DNA of 46,845 bases from Corallococcus praedator (GCF_003612125.1 NZ_RAWI01000026.1:1-46845), one strand, 5' to 3'; shown: positions 35,904-44,157, numbered from the stretch's first letter. Numbers and translations are program-made. Notes: generated by a model not told the origin, from the letters alone.

Positions 35904-38063
35904 CTAGCCCTGCTTCTCGAGGAGGGCCGCGGCCTCCGTCTGCACGAGCGCCTTGATTCCGGCGGCCGTGGAGGCGGTGGGGCTCAGGGACATCCGGTTG
36001 AGCAGCGCGGCGACGGCCAGGTTCTGCGCGTCGTTGCTGAGACCCGGCTTGGAGAGGATCTCCTTCAGGTCCGCAGGCAGGTCCTTCTCACCGTTGAGGT
36101 AGCCGCCGAGCGTCTTCTTCAGCGCCTCGCTGTGATCCAACGCGCCGTCCACGGAGCTGCCGAAGGAGACGGCCTTGATGAAGTTCTCGAAGAACTTCCC
36201 GTCGCCGCCGACGATCTGGAACTTCGCGTTGCCGAAGGCCTGACCCAGCACCTGGGCCTGCGCCTGGGCAATGTCCTTGCGCACGTTGATGGCCGCCAGC
36301 TCCACGTCGCGCTCCTTGTTGAGGCGCAGGCGGTACTCCTCGTGCTCGCGACCCACGCCGTCCAGGGCCTTCATCGCGGTGGCCTTCTCCGACAGGCCCC
36401 GCGCCTCGGCCATCAGCTTCTCCTGGATGGCGGCGGCCTCGGCGAGCAGCTTCTCGCGCATGGCGAACGCCTCCGCCTCGCCGCGCTTGTGGATGGCGCC
36501 GGCTTCCGCCTCCTGCACGCGGGCCTGGGCCATGCCCTTCTCCTCCATACCGGAGGCCTCGGCGAGCAGCTTCTCGCGCGTGGCGGAGGCCTGCGCCTGG
36601 CCCTGCTTCTGGATGACGGAGGCCTCGGCCTCCTTCACGCGCACCTGCGCCATGCCCAGCTTCTCGGTCGCGACCGCGTCGGCTTCACGCACGCGCACGT
36701 TGGCGAGCCCCGCCGCGGCGGACTCGGCCTGGATGCCCTCGGCCAGGCGCATCTTCGCCTTGGCCGACTTGTCCGCGGCCTCCAGGTCCGCCTCCGCGAG
36801 GGTCAGCTTCTCCTTGGCGAGGAAGACGGCGATCTTCGCGCTCGCGTCCGCGGCCTGGATGTCCTTGACGGACGCCTCTTCCGCGTGCGCCTGGGCGGCG
36901 ATGATGATGGCGTCCTTGTTGCGCTTGGCCTCCGACGTCACGCGCAGGTCCTTGATGTTCTCCTCTTCCTGGGCGACGGTCTTCTCCACCGCGATGCGGG
37001 CGCGCACCACGTCGGCGATGGCCTTCTTCTCGCCTTCGAGCGCCTTCTCCTTGGAGATGCGCTGCAGCTCCGTCTCGCGCTCGCGGTTGATGGCTTCCAG
37101 GGCGCGGTCCTTCTCCACGCGCTCGGTCTCCACGCCCACCACGCGCTCGCGGTTCTTCTGCGCCACCTGCACCTGGCGCGTCTTGTTCTCCTCGTTGATG
37201 GCGATCTCTTCTTCGGCCTTGATGCGCGCGAGCTGCGCCTTGGCGAACTCCTCGCTCTTCACGCGGTCGGCCTCGGCCGTCTCACGCGCCTGGATGCTGT
37301 CGATCTCCCGGCGCTGCTTGGCGGCCGCCTCTTCACGCTGACGCTGCAGGGCGAAGATGGCCTCGTCGGCTTCCACGTCGCGCTTCGTCACCGCCATGCG
37401 CTCGGACTGGCGCAGCTCGTTGGTGAAGACGTTCTGCTCGGTGGTGAGCTGGGTGATCTTCCGGATGCCCTGGGCGTCCAGGATGTTGTCCTTGTCGAGC
37501 ATCTCCACCGGGGTCTGCTCGAGGAAGTCGATGGCGCAGTCCTCCAGCATGTAGCCGTTGAGGTCGCGGCCGATGGTGCCGACCACCTTGTCCTTGATCT
37601 CATCGCGCTTGGTGTAGAGCTGCTCGAAGTCGAAGCTCTTGCCCACCGTCTTGAGGGCCTCGGAGAACTTGGCCTCGAAGAGGTTCTCCAACGTCTCCTG
37701 GTCGCTGGCGCGCACGCAGCCGATGGACTGGGCGACCTTGAGCACGTCCTCGCGGGTCTTGTTCACGCGCACGAAGAAGGTGACCTTGATGTCCGCCCGG
37801 ATGTTGTCCTGGCAGATGAGGCCTTCCTTGCCGCGACGGTCGATCTCCACCGTCTTCAGCGAGATGTCCATCACCTCCGCGCGGTGGACGATGGGGAGGA
37901 CGACGGCGCCGGTGAACGTCACCGTGGGCTCCGTCTTCATCGTGTTGACGATGAGCACCTTGCCCTGATCCACCTGGCGGTAGAACTTCGCCACGCTGAC
38001 GAAGATGCCGAAGAGGATGATGACGCCGCCGCCGATGATTGCTGCCAGGCTGATGGGATCCAT
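35904..38063 (-). CDS. Flotillin-family SPFH membrane protein (YqiK-like)
   Basis: A 719-residue flotillin. An N-terminal membrane segment (about residues 4-26, LAAIIGGGVIILFGIFVSVA) is followed by an SPFH/Band-7 domain (about 30-225) and a very long Glu/Ala/Lys-rich coiled coil (about 230-640) typical of flotillin oligomers that organise membrane microdomains. A conserved short domain follows (FQIVGGDGKFFENFI), and the tail is LVQTEAAALLEKQG. The layout matches E. coli YqiK but is longer, partly through a 40-residue tandem repeat. The ATG at 38063 has AGGAAGG just upstream; the frame is open to 38174 without a membrane-segment start. It sits between the YqiJ-like gene and the giant ATPase gene, all co-directional. 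Confidence 0.94.
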   Translation of the reverse strand: MDPISLAAIIGGGVIILFGIFVSVAKFYRQVDQGKVLIVNTMKTEPTVTFTGAVVLPIVHRAEVMDISLKTVEIDRRGKEGLICQDNIRADIKVTFFVRVNKTREDVLKVAQSIGCVRASDQETLENLFEAKFSEALKTVGKSFDFEQLYTKRDEIKDKVVGTIGRDLNGYMLEDCAIDFLEQTPVEMLDKDNILDAQGIRKITQLTTEQNVFTNELRQSERMAVTKRDVEADEAIFALQRQREEAAAKQRREIDSIQARETAEADRVKSEEFAKAQLARIKAEEEIAINEENKTRQVQVAQKNRERVVGVETERVEKDRALEAINRERETELQRISKEKALEGEKKAIADVVRARIAVEKTVAQEEENIKDLRVTSEAKRNKDAIIIAAQAHAEEASVKDIQAADASAKIAVFLAKEKLTLAEADLEAADKSAKAKMRLAEGIQAESAAAGLANVRVREADAVATEKLGMAQVRVKEAEASVIQKQGQAQASATREKLLAEASGMEEKGMAQARVQEAEAGAIHKRGEAEAFAMREKLLAEAAAIQEKLMAEARGLSEKATAMKALDGVGREHEEYRLRLNKERDVELAAINVRKDIAQAQAQVLGQAFGNAKFQIVGGDGKFFENFIKAVSFGSSVDGALDHSEALKKTLGGYLNGEKDLPADLKEILSKPGLSNDAQNLAVAALLNRMSLSPTASTAAGIKALVQTEAAALLEKQG
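36421..36660 (-). repeat. 120-base tandem repeat inside flotillin coiled coil
   Basis: Two adjacent 120-base units (36541-36660 and 36421-36540) encode about residues 469-508 and 509-548. Each reads as GMAQ(V/A)RV(K/Q)EAEA…REKLLAEA. A third, weaker unit precedes them (GLANVRVREADA). They lengthen the coiled coil by exact 40-residue steps. Confidence 0.85.
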
Positions 38064-38177
38064 GGCCTTCCTGTGAAGTCGTTGGGCGGGCCTTGTTCCA
38101 AGCACTCGGGGTCCCCCGCGAAAGCCACCCGGTGCCGATTGTCGCGCCCGTCCGGAAGGCCCGGAGGACGCCAATGT

Positions 38178-38990
38178 TCATCGCTGCGAGCGGGCCCTCG
38201 CGACGGCCGCTGCCTTGAGCGGATCGCGAAGCTGCTCCATTTCCTGCGGCAGGAGCCAGTCCACCGGCTCCACCTCGTAGACACCGCGCTCGGCGTCGTA
38301 GCCGAGGATCAACGCCGGCTCGCCCCGCTTGAGCTGGTTGGGCTTGTCACAGACGACGTTGAGGATGAGGCCCGCGGCCCCGTCATTGAAGGTCGCGTGG
38401 CCGTCGCGCGCGTTCACGCTGCCACTGGAGATGCTGCACACGCGGCCCATCAGGGCCTCGCGGCCCGGGGCCTTCTTGGCGATGAAGATGGGCCGCAGGG
38501 GCCGCACCGCGAGTCCGGCCACCCCCGTACCCACCGCGAAGCAGCCCAGGCCCAGGCCCGTGCTGATGAGCCAGGAGGGCAGCATGGAGAGCGCGCCGTG
38601 CGCCATCTGGCCGGTCAGCAGGGACAGCGACCAGGACAGGAACACCACCAGGCTCACCGACACGGTGATGGGGATGCCCCCGAAGCCCAGCGCCGCGAGC
38701 AGGCCGGTGGCGGCCTCCGCGTCATGCGCGTGCGAGTGTCCGCCGTGGCCATGCCCCGAGACGGCCTTCGCGCCGCCCTCCAGGAGCCCCGACGTGGCCT
38801 TGGCCCCGCCCTCGAACGCGCCACTCACCGCCTTGGCGCCGCCTTCCAGGTCGATGTGGGCGTCACCGTCCAGCATGTCGATGCCCGCCGCGCCGATGAT
38901 CACGCAGAGCCAATAGGCCAGCACCACCCCGAGGAAGGCGGTGAAGATCGCGGTCGGAAACGCCACCAGGGCGTCGAGGAAGGTCGTCAT
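38178..38990 (-). CDS. OB-fold/NfeD-like membrane protein (YqiJ-like)
   Basis: A 270-residue inner-membrane protein. The N-terminal hydrophobic segment (about 10-36) is followed by a 33-residue stretch of three EGGAKA(V/T)SG repeats (49-81) and a His-rich patch (HGHGGHSHAH, 80-89). Two more membrane segments (about 104-128 and 136-164) precede a soluble beta-rich domain (about 175-250, GREALMGRVCSISSGSVN…GEPALILGYDAERGVYEVEPVD), the NfeD/OB-fold that partners flotillins. E. coli YqiJ-YqiK is the nearest arrangement I know. The ATG at 38990 follows CGAGGC. It is the first gene of the cassette, 114 bases before the flotillin, and divergent from the topoisomerase. Confidence 0.82.
   Translation of the reverse strand: MTTFLDALVAFPTAIFTAFLGVVLAYWLCVIIGAAGIDMLDGDAHIDLEGGAKAVSGAFEGGAKATSGLLEGGAKAVSGHGHGGHSHAHDAEAATGLLAALGFGGIPITVSVSLVVFLSWSLSLLTGQMAHGALSMLPSWLISTGLGLGCFAVGTGVAGLAVRPLRPIFIAKKAPGREALMGRVCSISSGSVNARDGHATFNDGAAGLILNVVCDKPNQLKRGEPALILGYDAERGVYEVEPVDWLLPQEMEQLRDPLKAAAVARARSQR
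38748..38846 (-). repeat. Three 33-base repeats in the YqiJ-like gene
   Basis: Three consecutive 11-residue units, (L/F)EGGAKAxSGxx, cover residues 49-81. They end directly in a histidine-rich run. An 11-residue period suits an amphipathic helix lying on or near the membrane. Confidence 0.8.
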
Positions 38991-39016
38991 GCCTCGGGAA
39001 TACGTTGGGAGTTTGG

Positions 39017-39040
39017 AGTCGCAAGTGAGTGTAAGCGACT
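39017..39040. repeat. Inverted repeat in cassette/topoisomerase intergenic region
   Basis: AGTCGC (39017-39022) and GCGACT (39035-39040) are perfect inverted arms with a 12-base spacer. They lie 27 bases upstream of the YqiJ-like ATG, in the 209-base divergent gap, and are a candidate operator. No convincing -35/-10 pair was found for either direction. The rest of the gap shows nothing notable. Confidence 0.3.
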
Positions 39041-39199
39041 GCACCCGTATCCGAAAATGCCACCCGGGGCTTTTCCACCTGTCTGGAGGGCATGCAGCCA
39101 GGAGCCGCGCGGGATTGCCGGTCGGCGGCGGGCTGCGCACTACAGGGTGAGCCCGGGCGTCCAGGTGTCCTGGAGCCCCCGGCCCCTGGGATGGTCTTG

Positions 39200-40324
39200 A
39201 TGCCCTCCAACCTCGCTGTCTTGGAAACAGAGCGGACTTCCAGTGGCCCGCGGGCCTCCCGCGGCCTGACGCAGTTGGAGCGGCTGCGCCGGGATGGGCT
39301 GCGCCGGTTGGGGACGATGAAGCGGGGCTTCCGCTACGTGGATGCGAACGGCCGCGCGGTGTCCCAGGCGGAGCGCGAGCGCATCGAGGCGTTGAAGCTG
39401 CCCCCGGCGTGGACGGAGGTGGCCATCGCGACGAAGGCGTCCGCGCGGCTCCAGGCGGTGGGACGGGATGGTGCGGGCCGCTGGCAGTACCGCTACAGCG
39501 AGGCGCATACGCAGCGGCAGCAGTCGGTGAAGTTCCAGCGCATCGTGGGCTTCGCGCGGGCGCTGCCGAAGATGCGGCGGCAGGTGAACAAGGATCTGCG
39601 CAAGCGGGGGCTGGTCCGAGAGCGGGTGCTCGCGGGAATGCTGCGCATCCTGGGCACGTGCTTCATCCGCCCGGGCAGCCAGCGCTACGCGGAGGAGCAC
39701 GGCAGCTTCGGGCTGGCCACGTTGAGGGCGCGCCACGTGAAGGTGACGGGCGACACGGTGGTGTTCGACTACCCGGGCAAGTCGGGCGTGCGCCAGCACC
39801 GGGAGCTCAAGGACCGCCGCGTGGCCACGCTCGTACGGCAGTTGCTGAAGGTGCGCGGGCGCGACGTCTTCAAGTTCGTGGTGGACGACGGCGCGGTGGT
39901 GGACGTGCGGCGCCGTCACCTCAACGAGTACATCCAGCAGGTGATGGGGCCCGGCTACAGCGCGAAGGACTTCCGCACCTGGGCCGGAACGCTCATCTGC
40001 GCGTGCGCGCTGGCCAGGACCCGCGAGCACGAGAAGCGCGAAGGCGACGCCGGGCCCGTGAAGAAGACCATCCTGAAGAAGACCATGGTGGCCGCGGTGC
40101 GCGAGGCCTCCGAACACCTGGGCAACACACCCGCCGTCGCCAGGGCGTCGTACATCTACCCGTCGGTGCTCGCCCTCTTCGAGCGGGGCCAGGTGGTGGA
40201 CCGCTACTTCAAGTCCGTGGACGAGCTGGCGGCGCACGCGGGCGAGGGCATGCACTGTTCGGAGAAGGCCCTGCTCCACATGCTGGGCCGGGCCAAGGGA
40301 TGCGTGGAGCAGGCGGCGATGTAG
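39200..40324 (+). CDS. Type IB DNA topoisomerase (poxvirus-like)
   Basis: A 374-residue bacterial topoisomerase IB that relaxes supercoils through a 3'-phosphotyrosyl intermediate. The N-terminal domain begins RGFRYVDANGR with LKLPPAW and ARLQAVGRDGAGRWQYRY. The catalytic domain contains FGLATLRARHVKV (catalytic Arg region), KDFRTWAGT (second Arg) and the nucleophile Y318 in VARASYIYP. Length and motifs match bacterial vaccinia-like TopIB. Starts at 39191 and 39092 are possible; I chose the ATG at 39200, just ahead of the conserved region. It is divergent from the flotillin cassette. Confidence 0.93.
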   Translation: MPSNLAVLETERTSSGPRASRGLTQLERLRRDGLRRLGTMKRGFRYVDANGRAVSQAERERIEALKLPPAWTEVAIATKASARLQAVGRDGAGRWQYRYSEAHTQRQQSVKFQRIVGFARALPKMRRQVNKDLRKRGLVRERVLAGMLRILGTCFIRPGSQRYAEEHGSFGLATLRARHVKVTGDTVVFDYPGKSGVRQHRELKDRRVATLVRQLLKVRGRDVFKFVVDDGAVVDVRRRHLNEYIQQVMGPGYSAKDFRTWAGTLICACALARTREHEKREGDAGPVKKTILKKTMVAAVREASEHLGNTPAVARASYIYPSVLALFERGQVVDRYFKSVDELAAHAGEGMHCSEKALLHMLGRAKGCVEQAAM

Positions 40325-40434
40325 CGGGCACCTGACTCCGGACTCCGAGCTTGGGGACAGGGGGCCCGCCCGGAAGGGAGGCGACCGGGGCGGGACCATT
40401 CTCGCGGAAGCGGGAAGGCGTTAGCGTCCTGCCC

Positions 40435-41169
40435 GTGCCCGAGTACGTCACCCACCGCGACGCCCTGCCCCGCGCCGAACTGGAGTCCCTGAGGGACGCC
40501 CTGCTCGGTTCGCGCTTCGTCGCGCGCAGTCCGCTGATGGGCACCTTCCGCGCGAGCCGGGGCTTCTCGTTCATTTTCACGCAGGCGGGCCGCGCGACCT
40601 TGGAGGAGCGCTTCCCATTCCTGTCCGCGTACCTGCGCTGCATCCTGGATGGCGACAGCGCCCGGGAGCTGGTGCCGCGAACACGATGGCGCTGGTTCGG
40701 GGCCCGCGCCGCCGCGCAGCGTCCCAATGCCTTCTACCTGAACCTGTTGCTGCTGGACGCGGGGACGCCGGTGGGGCGCCACATCGACGCGACGTTGCAG
40801 GAGCCCAGTGGCCTGCGGCACGCGACGCCCGCGCACGTGAGCGTGCTCTACCTGCGCGTGCCCCCCGAAGCGCGCGGCGGAGCACTGCGGCTGTTCCGCG
40901 ACAACGAGGCCAAGGGCGATGTGGCGCCCGAGCCGGGCCTGCTGGTCCACTTCCGGGGCGACCTCGCGCACGAGGTGCAACCCTTCACGGGCGGCCCCGA
41001 AGGCGCGCTGCGGGCAAGCCTCGTGTGCGAGCAGTACGCGTTCACGAACCGGGTCCTCGCGCGCATCCCCGAGTTCCGCATCCAGTCCAAGGCGGGCTTC
41101 TCCGCCTACCTGGAGGCCCAGCGGGAGCGCGACGGCGCCTCACCTTCCGTGGGGACCCTGGAAGAATGA
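40435..41169 (+). CDS. 2OG-Fe(II) oxygenase-like protein
   Basis: A 244-residue protein if it starts at the GTG at 40435; the frame opens from 40351 (TTG) but upstream residues look non-coding. The iron-binding triad of double-stranded beta-helix oxygenases is visible: H116 and D118 (GRHIDATL) and H179 (DLAHEV), with R193 (ALRASLV) placed to bind 2-oxoglutarate. The core VSVLYLRVPPEARGGALRLF matches prolyl-hydroxylase-like strands. The substrate is unknown. It lies 110 bases after topoisomerase IB and before a small acidic protein. The ribosome-binding site (GGAAGG) is about 15 bases away, so the start is uncertain. Confidence 0.78.
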   Translation: MPEYVTHRDALPRAELESLRDALLGSRFVARSPLMGTFRASRGFSFIFTQAGRATLEERFPFLSAYLRCILDGDSARELVPRTRWRWFGARAAAQRPNAFYLNLLLLDAGTPVGRHIDATLQEPSGLRHATPAHVSVLYLRVPPEARGGALRLFRDNEAKGDVAPEPGLLVHFRGDLAHEVQPFTGGPEGALRASLVCEQYAFTNRVLARIPEFRIQSKAGFSAYLEAQRERDGASPSVGTLEE

Positions 41170-41291
41170 GATGACACCGCAGGCCCGGAGCCCCGTCCTG
41201 GGGGCATCCGAGCACACTGGCAGGGCTCCGCTTGCGCGCGCCGTGCACCGTAACGACTGTTCCAGTTCACCCCTTGCGAGGGAGCACGGAC

Positions 41292-41492
41292 ATGGCTGGA
41301 AAGAAGCTGCAGGAGGGTTACGGCGGCACCAGCGAGCAGCGTCAGCGGCACCTCGAGAACGACAACTTTTCCGAACGCGCGCCCCGAAGTCCTGAGGAAT
41401 TGGAGGAGGTGCGCAGCGAACCGGAACAAGACGGCCACCGGGTGGTGACGCTCAACCCGCTGGAGTCCGAGCCTCCCGACGAGAACCGATAG
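41292..41492 (+). CDS. Small acidic disordered protein
   Basis: A 66-residue protein, MAGKKLQEGYGGTSEQRQRH…, with a good GAGGGAG ribosome-binding site. It is strongly acidic after residue 20 (SPEELEEVRSEPEQDGH), with no hydrophobic core and no cysteine, so it is probably intrinsically disordered. I do not recognise a family. Its independent ribosome-binding site and codon bias support translation. It sits between the oxygenase-like and patatin genes, all on the plus strand. Confidence 0.65.
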   Translation: MAGKKLQEGYGGTSEQRQRHLENDNFSERAPRSPEELEEVRSEPEQDGHRVVTLNPLESEPPDENR

Positions 41493-41528
41493 TCGCCAGA
41501 TGCGAGCCTGCTAGGTTGCGCGCCCGCG

Positions 41529-42593
41529 ATGAGCCAAAGCCTCACCCTGCTGGCCGGTCCCGACGCCCTGCGCATCCTCCGTGAACGCGGTCTGCGCGCG
41601 GAGGATGTGCACATCCTTCCCGGTGCTTCGGGTGGACCGAAGTGGCTGGCGCTGGAGGGCATCGACCGGGTGCTGTTCGGGGAACTCCTCCGGCAGCCTC
41701 GCACCCGGCCCCTGCACCTCATCGGCAGCTCCATCGGGAGCTGGCGTCTGGCGTGTCTGGCGCAGAAGGATCCGGTGGCCGCGCTGAAGCGTTTCGCGGA
41801 CGCGTACCTGGATCAACGCTATCCGCCCAAGCCGCCGCCGTCGCTCGTCAGCGAGACGAGTGCCCAGGTCCTCGAAGCGCTCCTGGGGCCGGACGGCGCG
41901 GAGGAGATCCTCACCCATCCGTGGGCCCGGCTCCATGTCGTGACGACCCGGTGCAAGGGGCTGCTGGCGGTGGAGCAGTCCGGGGCGCAGCTCACGGGCT
42001 TCGTGCTGGGGGCGCTGGCGAACGCGGTGAGCCGTCGGACGTTGGGACTCCAGATGCAGCGCGTGCTCTTCCACACGGCCGGGGATACGAGCCCGTTCGC
42101 GGGGCTCAAGGACCTGCCGTCGGTGCATTGCGCCCTGACGCGGGACAACCTGCGCCCTGCCCTGCTGGCCTCCGGCTCCATCCCCCTGGTGATCGCGGGC
42201 GTCCACGACATCCCGGGTGCGCCTCCGGGCACGTACCGGGATGGAGGCGTCGTCGACTACCACCTGGACGTGGACTACGGCGCGGGCGAGGGGTTGGTGC
42301 TCTACCCGCACTTCTATCCGTACGTGGTGCCCGGCTGGTTCGACAAGTCCCTGAAGTGGCGCCGCGCAGGACCGCTCAACTTCCGCCGCGCGCTGATCAT
42401 CGCGCCCTCGCCCGCGCACCTGGAGCGACTGCCCGGCAAGCGCATCCCCGACCGCGTCGACTTCACCCGCCTGAAGGACGACGAGCGCATCCGGGCGTGG
42501 AAGCAGGTGCTGACGGAAGGGGAACGGATGGGCGACGAGCTGCGCGAGCTGATTGCATCGGGTCGCATCGCAGATCACGTCCAGCCGCTGTAG
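41529..42593 (+). CDS. Patatin-like phospholipase
   Basis: A 354-residue patatin-family acyl hydrolase with a Ser-Asp dyad. The oxyanion loop is GASGGPKW (32-39), the nucleophile S68 lies in GSSIG, and the catalytic D238 lies in YRDGGVVDYH. Family members hydrolyse phospholipids or act as phospholipase A2-like enzymes. No signal peptide is seen. It starts 36 bases after the small acidic gene, so the two may be co-transcribed, and ends seven bases from the convergent lipase-like gene. Confidence 0.9.
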   Translation: MSQSLTLLAGPDALRILRERGLRAEDVHILPGASGGPKWLALEGIDRVLFGELLRQPRTRPLHLIGSSIGSWRLACLAQKDPVAALKRFADAYLDQRYPPKPPPSLVSETSAQVLEALLGPDGAEEILTHPWARLHVVTTRCKGLLAVEQSGAQLTGFVLGALANAVSRRTLGLQMQRVLFHTAGDTSPFAGLKDLPSVHCALTRDNLRPALLASGSIPLVIAGVHDIPGAPPGTYRDGGVVDYHLDVDYGAGEGLVLYPHFYPYVVPGWFDKSLKWRRAGPLNFRRALIIAPSPAHLERLPGKRIPDRVDFTRLKDDERIRAWKQVLTEGERMGDELRELIASGRIADHVQPL

Positions 42594-42600
42594 CCAGCGC

Positions 42601-43815
42601 TCAGGGCGACAGCCACGCGCGGAGCGCGGCGTAGACCTCCGGGTGGTTGAGCAGGTCCAGGTGGTTCGCGCGCAGGATGATCCGCTGATTCGCTTCCGGG
42701 AATCGCAGCGTCAGCTCCGGCTGGAGGTGCCGTCCGAGCGCACTGGCCACCGGCACCAAGCCGTCGCCGGGAAGCCGCTCCGATTCTTCCTGCGCGGAGG
42801 TCGCGGCGACCGCGTAGCACTCCACGCCGTCGGGCAGGGCGAGCTTGCGACGGACATCACCGCCCCAGCCGAAGCGCTCCCGCCCTTCCCAGTGTTCATC
42901 CAGCACGTTGCCGAAGCGCAGGTCCGTGACGCCAGCTCCCCGGATCCGTCCGAGCCGCGCGAACGGAGCGCTGTAGGGGCTGATGCCGAGCAGCACGTCG
43001 ATCCAGCTCCCACCGCGCTCCAGCGGCGAACCGTGGTGCGGGGTGCCAAGACAGACGAGCTTGCGCAGCCGGTGCCGCCAGCCATGCCCCCGCGCCTCTG
43101 CGGCGAGGCACGCGCTCCGGGACACGAGGCCCCCCATGCTGTGGCCGATGAGCGTCAGCTCCTCCAGCGGCACGGGCCACGCGGACACGAGTTCCTCCAG
43201 CAGCTCCGAGAACGCACGGCCGTTGCGGGAGATGTGCAGCCCGCTGTTGTAGTGGAGATAGACCGCCGTGTACCCGAGCTCCCGCGCCAGCGCCTCCCCA
43301 TGGTCGTGCCCGAGCCGGTTCCACTGCAGATCATTCATCGAGGAGCCGTGCACCAGCACGAGCAACCGGCTCCCGGCCCCCGGAAGCGCGGCACGCAAGG
43401 CGGCTGGCTCCAGGGACAGGCGCTGACCACGGATCCGGAACGCCATCGGAATGGCGAGCGGATTTCCGCCCTCGTGGAGCGCATCCCCCAGCACGCCGTT
43501 CAGCGCGGCGACCACCGCCTCCCGCTGCGGCCCGGGCACGCTGTCTCCCAGCCAGGGCGCAAGCTGCGTGATGACGGCGTCGATCCCCGCGCCGACCTGC
43601 TGCGTGACGCCCTGAAGCGTCGCGTAGACGAGCCCCGTCAGGGCGCGCACGGGCCGCTCCAGGGGCTTGCCGAGAATCGCGGGGCCGCTGGCGATGGTGC
43701 AGTGCATCTCCTGCACGATTCCGATCACGCCCTGGGCAGCCTGCACCGCGAGCCGGCTGGCACCGCGCAAGGCCTCCGCGTTCTTCCGCGCACCACGAAG
43801 GGACTGGCTCGTCAT
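42601..43815 (-). CDS. Lipase-like alpha/beta hydrolase (PGAP1/GPI-inositol deacylase-like fold)
   Basis: A 404-residue protein. A 140-residue helical N-terminal region precedes the hydrolase domain: LLVLVHGSSMND (oxyanion), S226 (GHSMGG), D351 (GDGLVPV) and H385 (RANHLDLL), as in triacylglycerol lipases and PGAP1-like esterases. There is no signal peptide. The ATG at 43815 has GGGGAG eight bases upstream, better than the GTG at 43830. Its promoter (43864-43892) is overlaid by a palindrome, so it is likely repressed by an unlinked regulator. It is convergent with the patatin gene. A role in lipid or ester turnover is inference. Confidence 0.88.
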   Translation of the reverse strand: MTSQSLRGARKNAEALRGASRLAVQAAQGVIGIVQEMHCTIASGPAILGKPLERPVRALTGLVYATLQGVTQQVGAGIDAVITQLAPWLGDSVPGPQREAVVAALNGVLGDALHEGGNPLAIPMAFRIRGQRLSLEPAALRAALPGAGSRLLVLVHGSSMNDLQWNRLGHDHGEALARELGYTAVYLHYNSGLHISRNGRAFSELLEELVSAWPVPLEELTLIGHSMGGLVSRSACLAAEARGHGWRHRLRKLVCLGTPHHGSPLERGGSWIDVLLGISPYSAPFARLGRIRGAGVTDLRFGNVLDEHWEGRERFGWGGDVRRKLALPDGVECYAVAATSAQEESERLPGDGLVPVASALGRHLQPELTLRFPEANQRIILRANHLDLLNHPEVYAALRAWLSP

Positions 43816-43863
43816 GGATTCACTCCCCACGTAACACCGTCCGCCGATGACCTACCCAACCGT

Positions 43864-43892
43864 AACCTACCGGCGAGTAGGTCGCACGTCAA
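43864..43892 (-). promoter_or_regulatory. Promoter of lipase-like gene
   Basis: On the minus strand, TTGACG (43892-43887), a 17-base spacer and TAGGTT (43869-43864) form a plausible sigma-70 promoter with a near-consensus -35. Transcription would begin near 43857, leaving a leader of about 40 bases before the ATG at 43815. Confidence 0.55.
43865..43882. promoter_or_regulatory. Palindromic operator overlapping promoter (TetR-type)
   Basis: ACCTAC-CGGCGA-GTAGGT is a perfect inverted repeat with 6-base arms and a 6-base spacer, covering the -10 box and part of the -10/-35 spacer. A further ACCTAC half-site lies at 43850-43855. Size and placement suit repression by a TetR-family dimer; no such regulator gene is in the window. 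Confidence 0.6.
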
Positions 43893-44045
43893 CGCAAGCC
43901 CCGGCGTGCAACCGTCGACGAGCGGACGCACGGCCGAGCCCCCACAAAGGCGAGCGGATTCAGGGCGTGAAGGAGAGAGCAGCCAGGAACCCGGAGGCTC
44001 ACCGGCAGGCCCGTGCGTGGGCGGAAACCCAGACGCTGAAAACAG

Positions 44046-44077
44046 AAAGGGCCCCAGTCTTTCGACTGGGGCCCTTT
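44046..44077 (-). terminator. Terminator after initiator tRNA gene
   Basis: A perfect 14-bp stem (arms 44064-44077 and 44046-44059) with a GAAA tetraloop on the minus strand is followed by CTGTTTT. It starts seven bases after the tRNA 3' end. Confidence 0.93.
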
Positions 44078-44082
44078 CCAGA

Positions 44083-44157
<75 letters not shown>

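Noticed and set aside
39001-39199. Sigma-54 or strong sigma-70 promoter for the flotillin cassette
   Set aside because: No GG-N10-GC element was found, and the only TTGCGA-N16-TATTCC pair would leave too short a leader before the ATG.
36132-39200. 1,022-codon plus-strand open frame antisense to the flotillin and YqiJ-like genes
   Set aside because: Low-complexity Leu/His/Arg composition, no domain, and it spans two convincing genes and their gap on the other strand.
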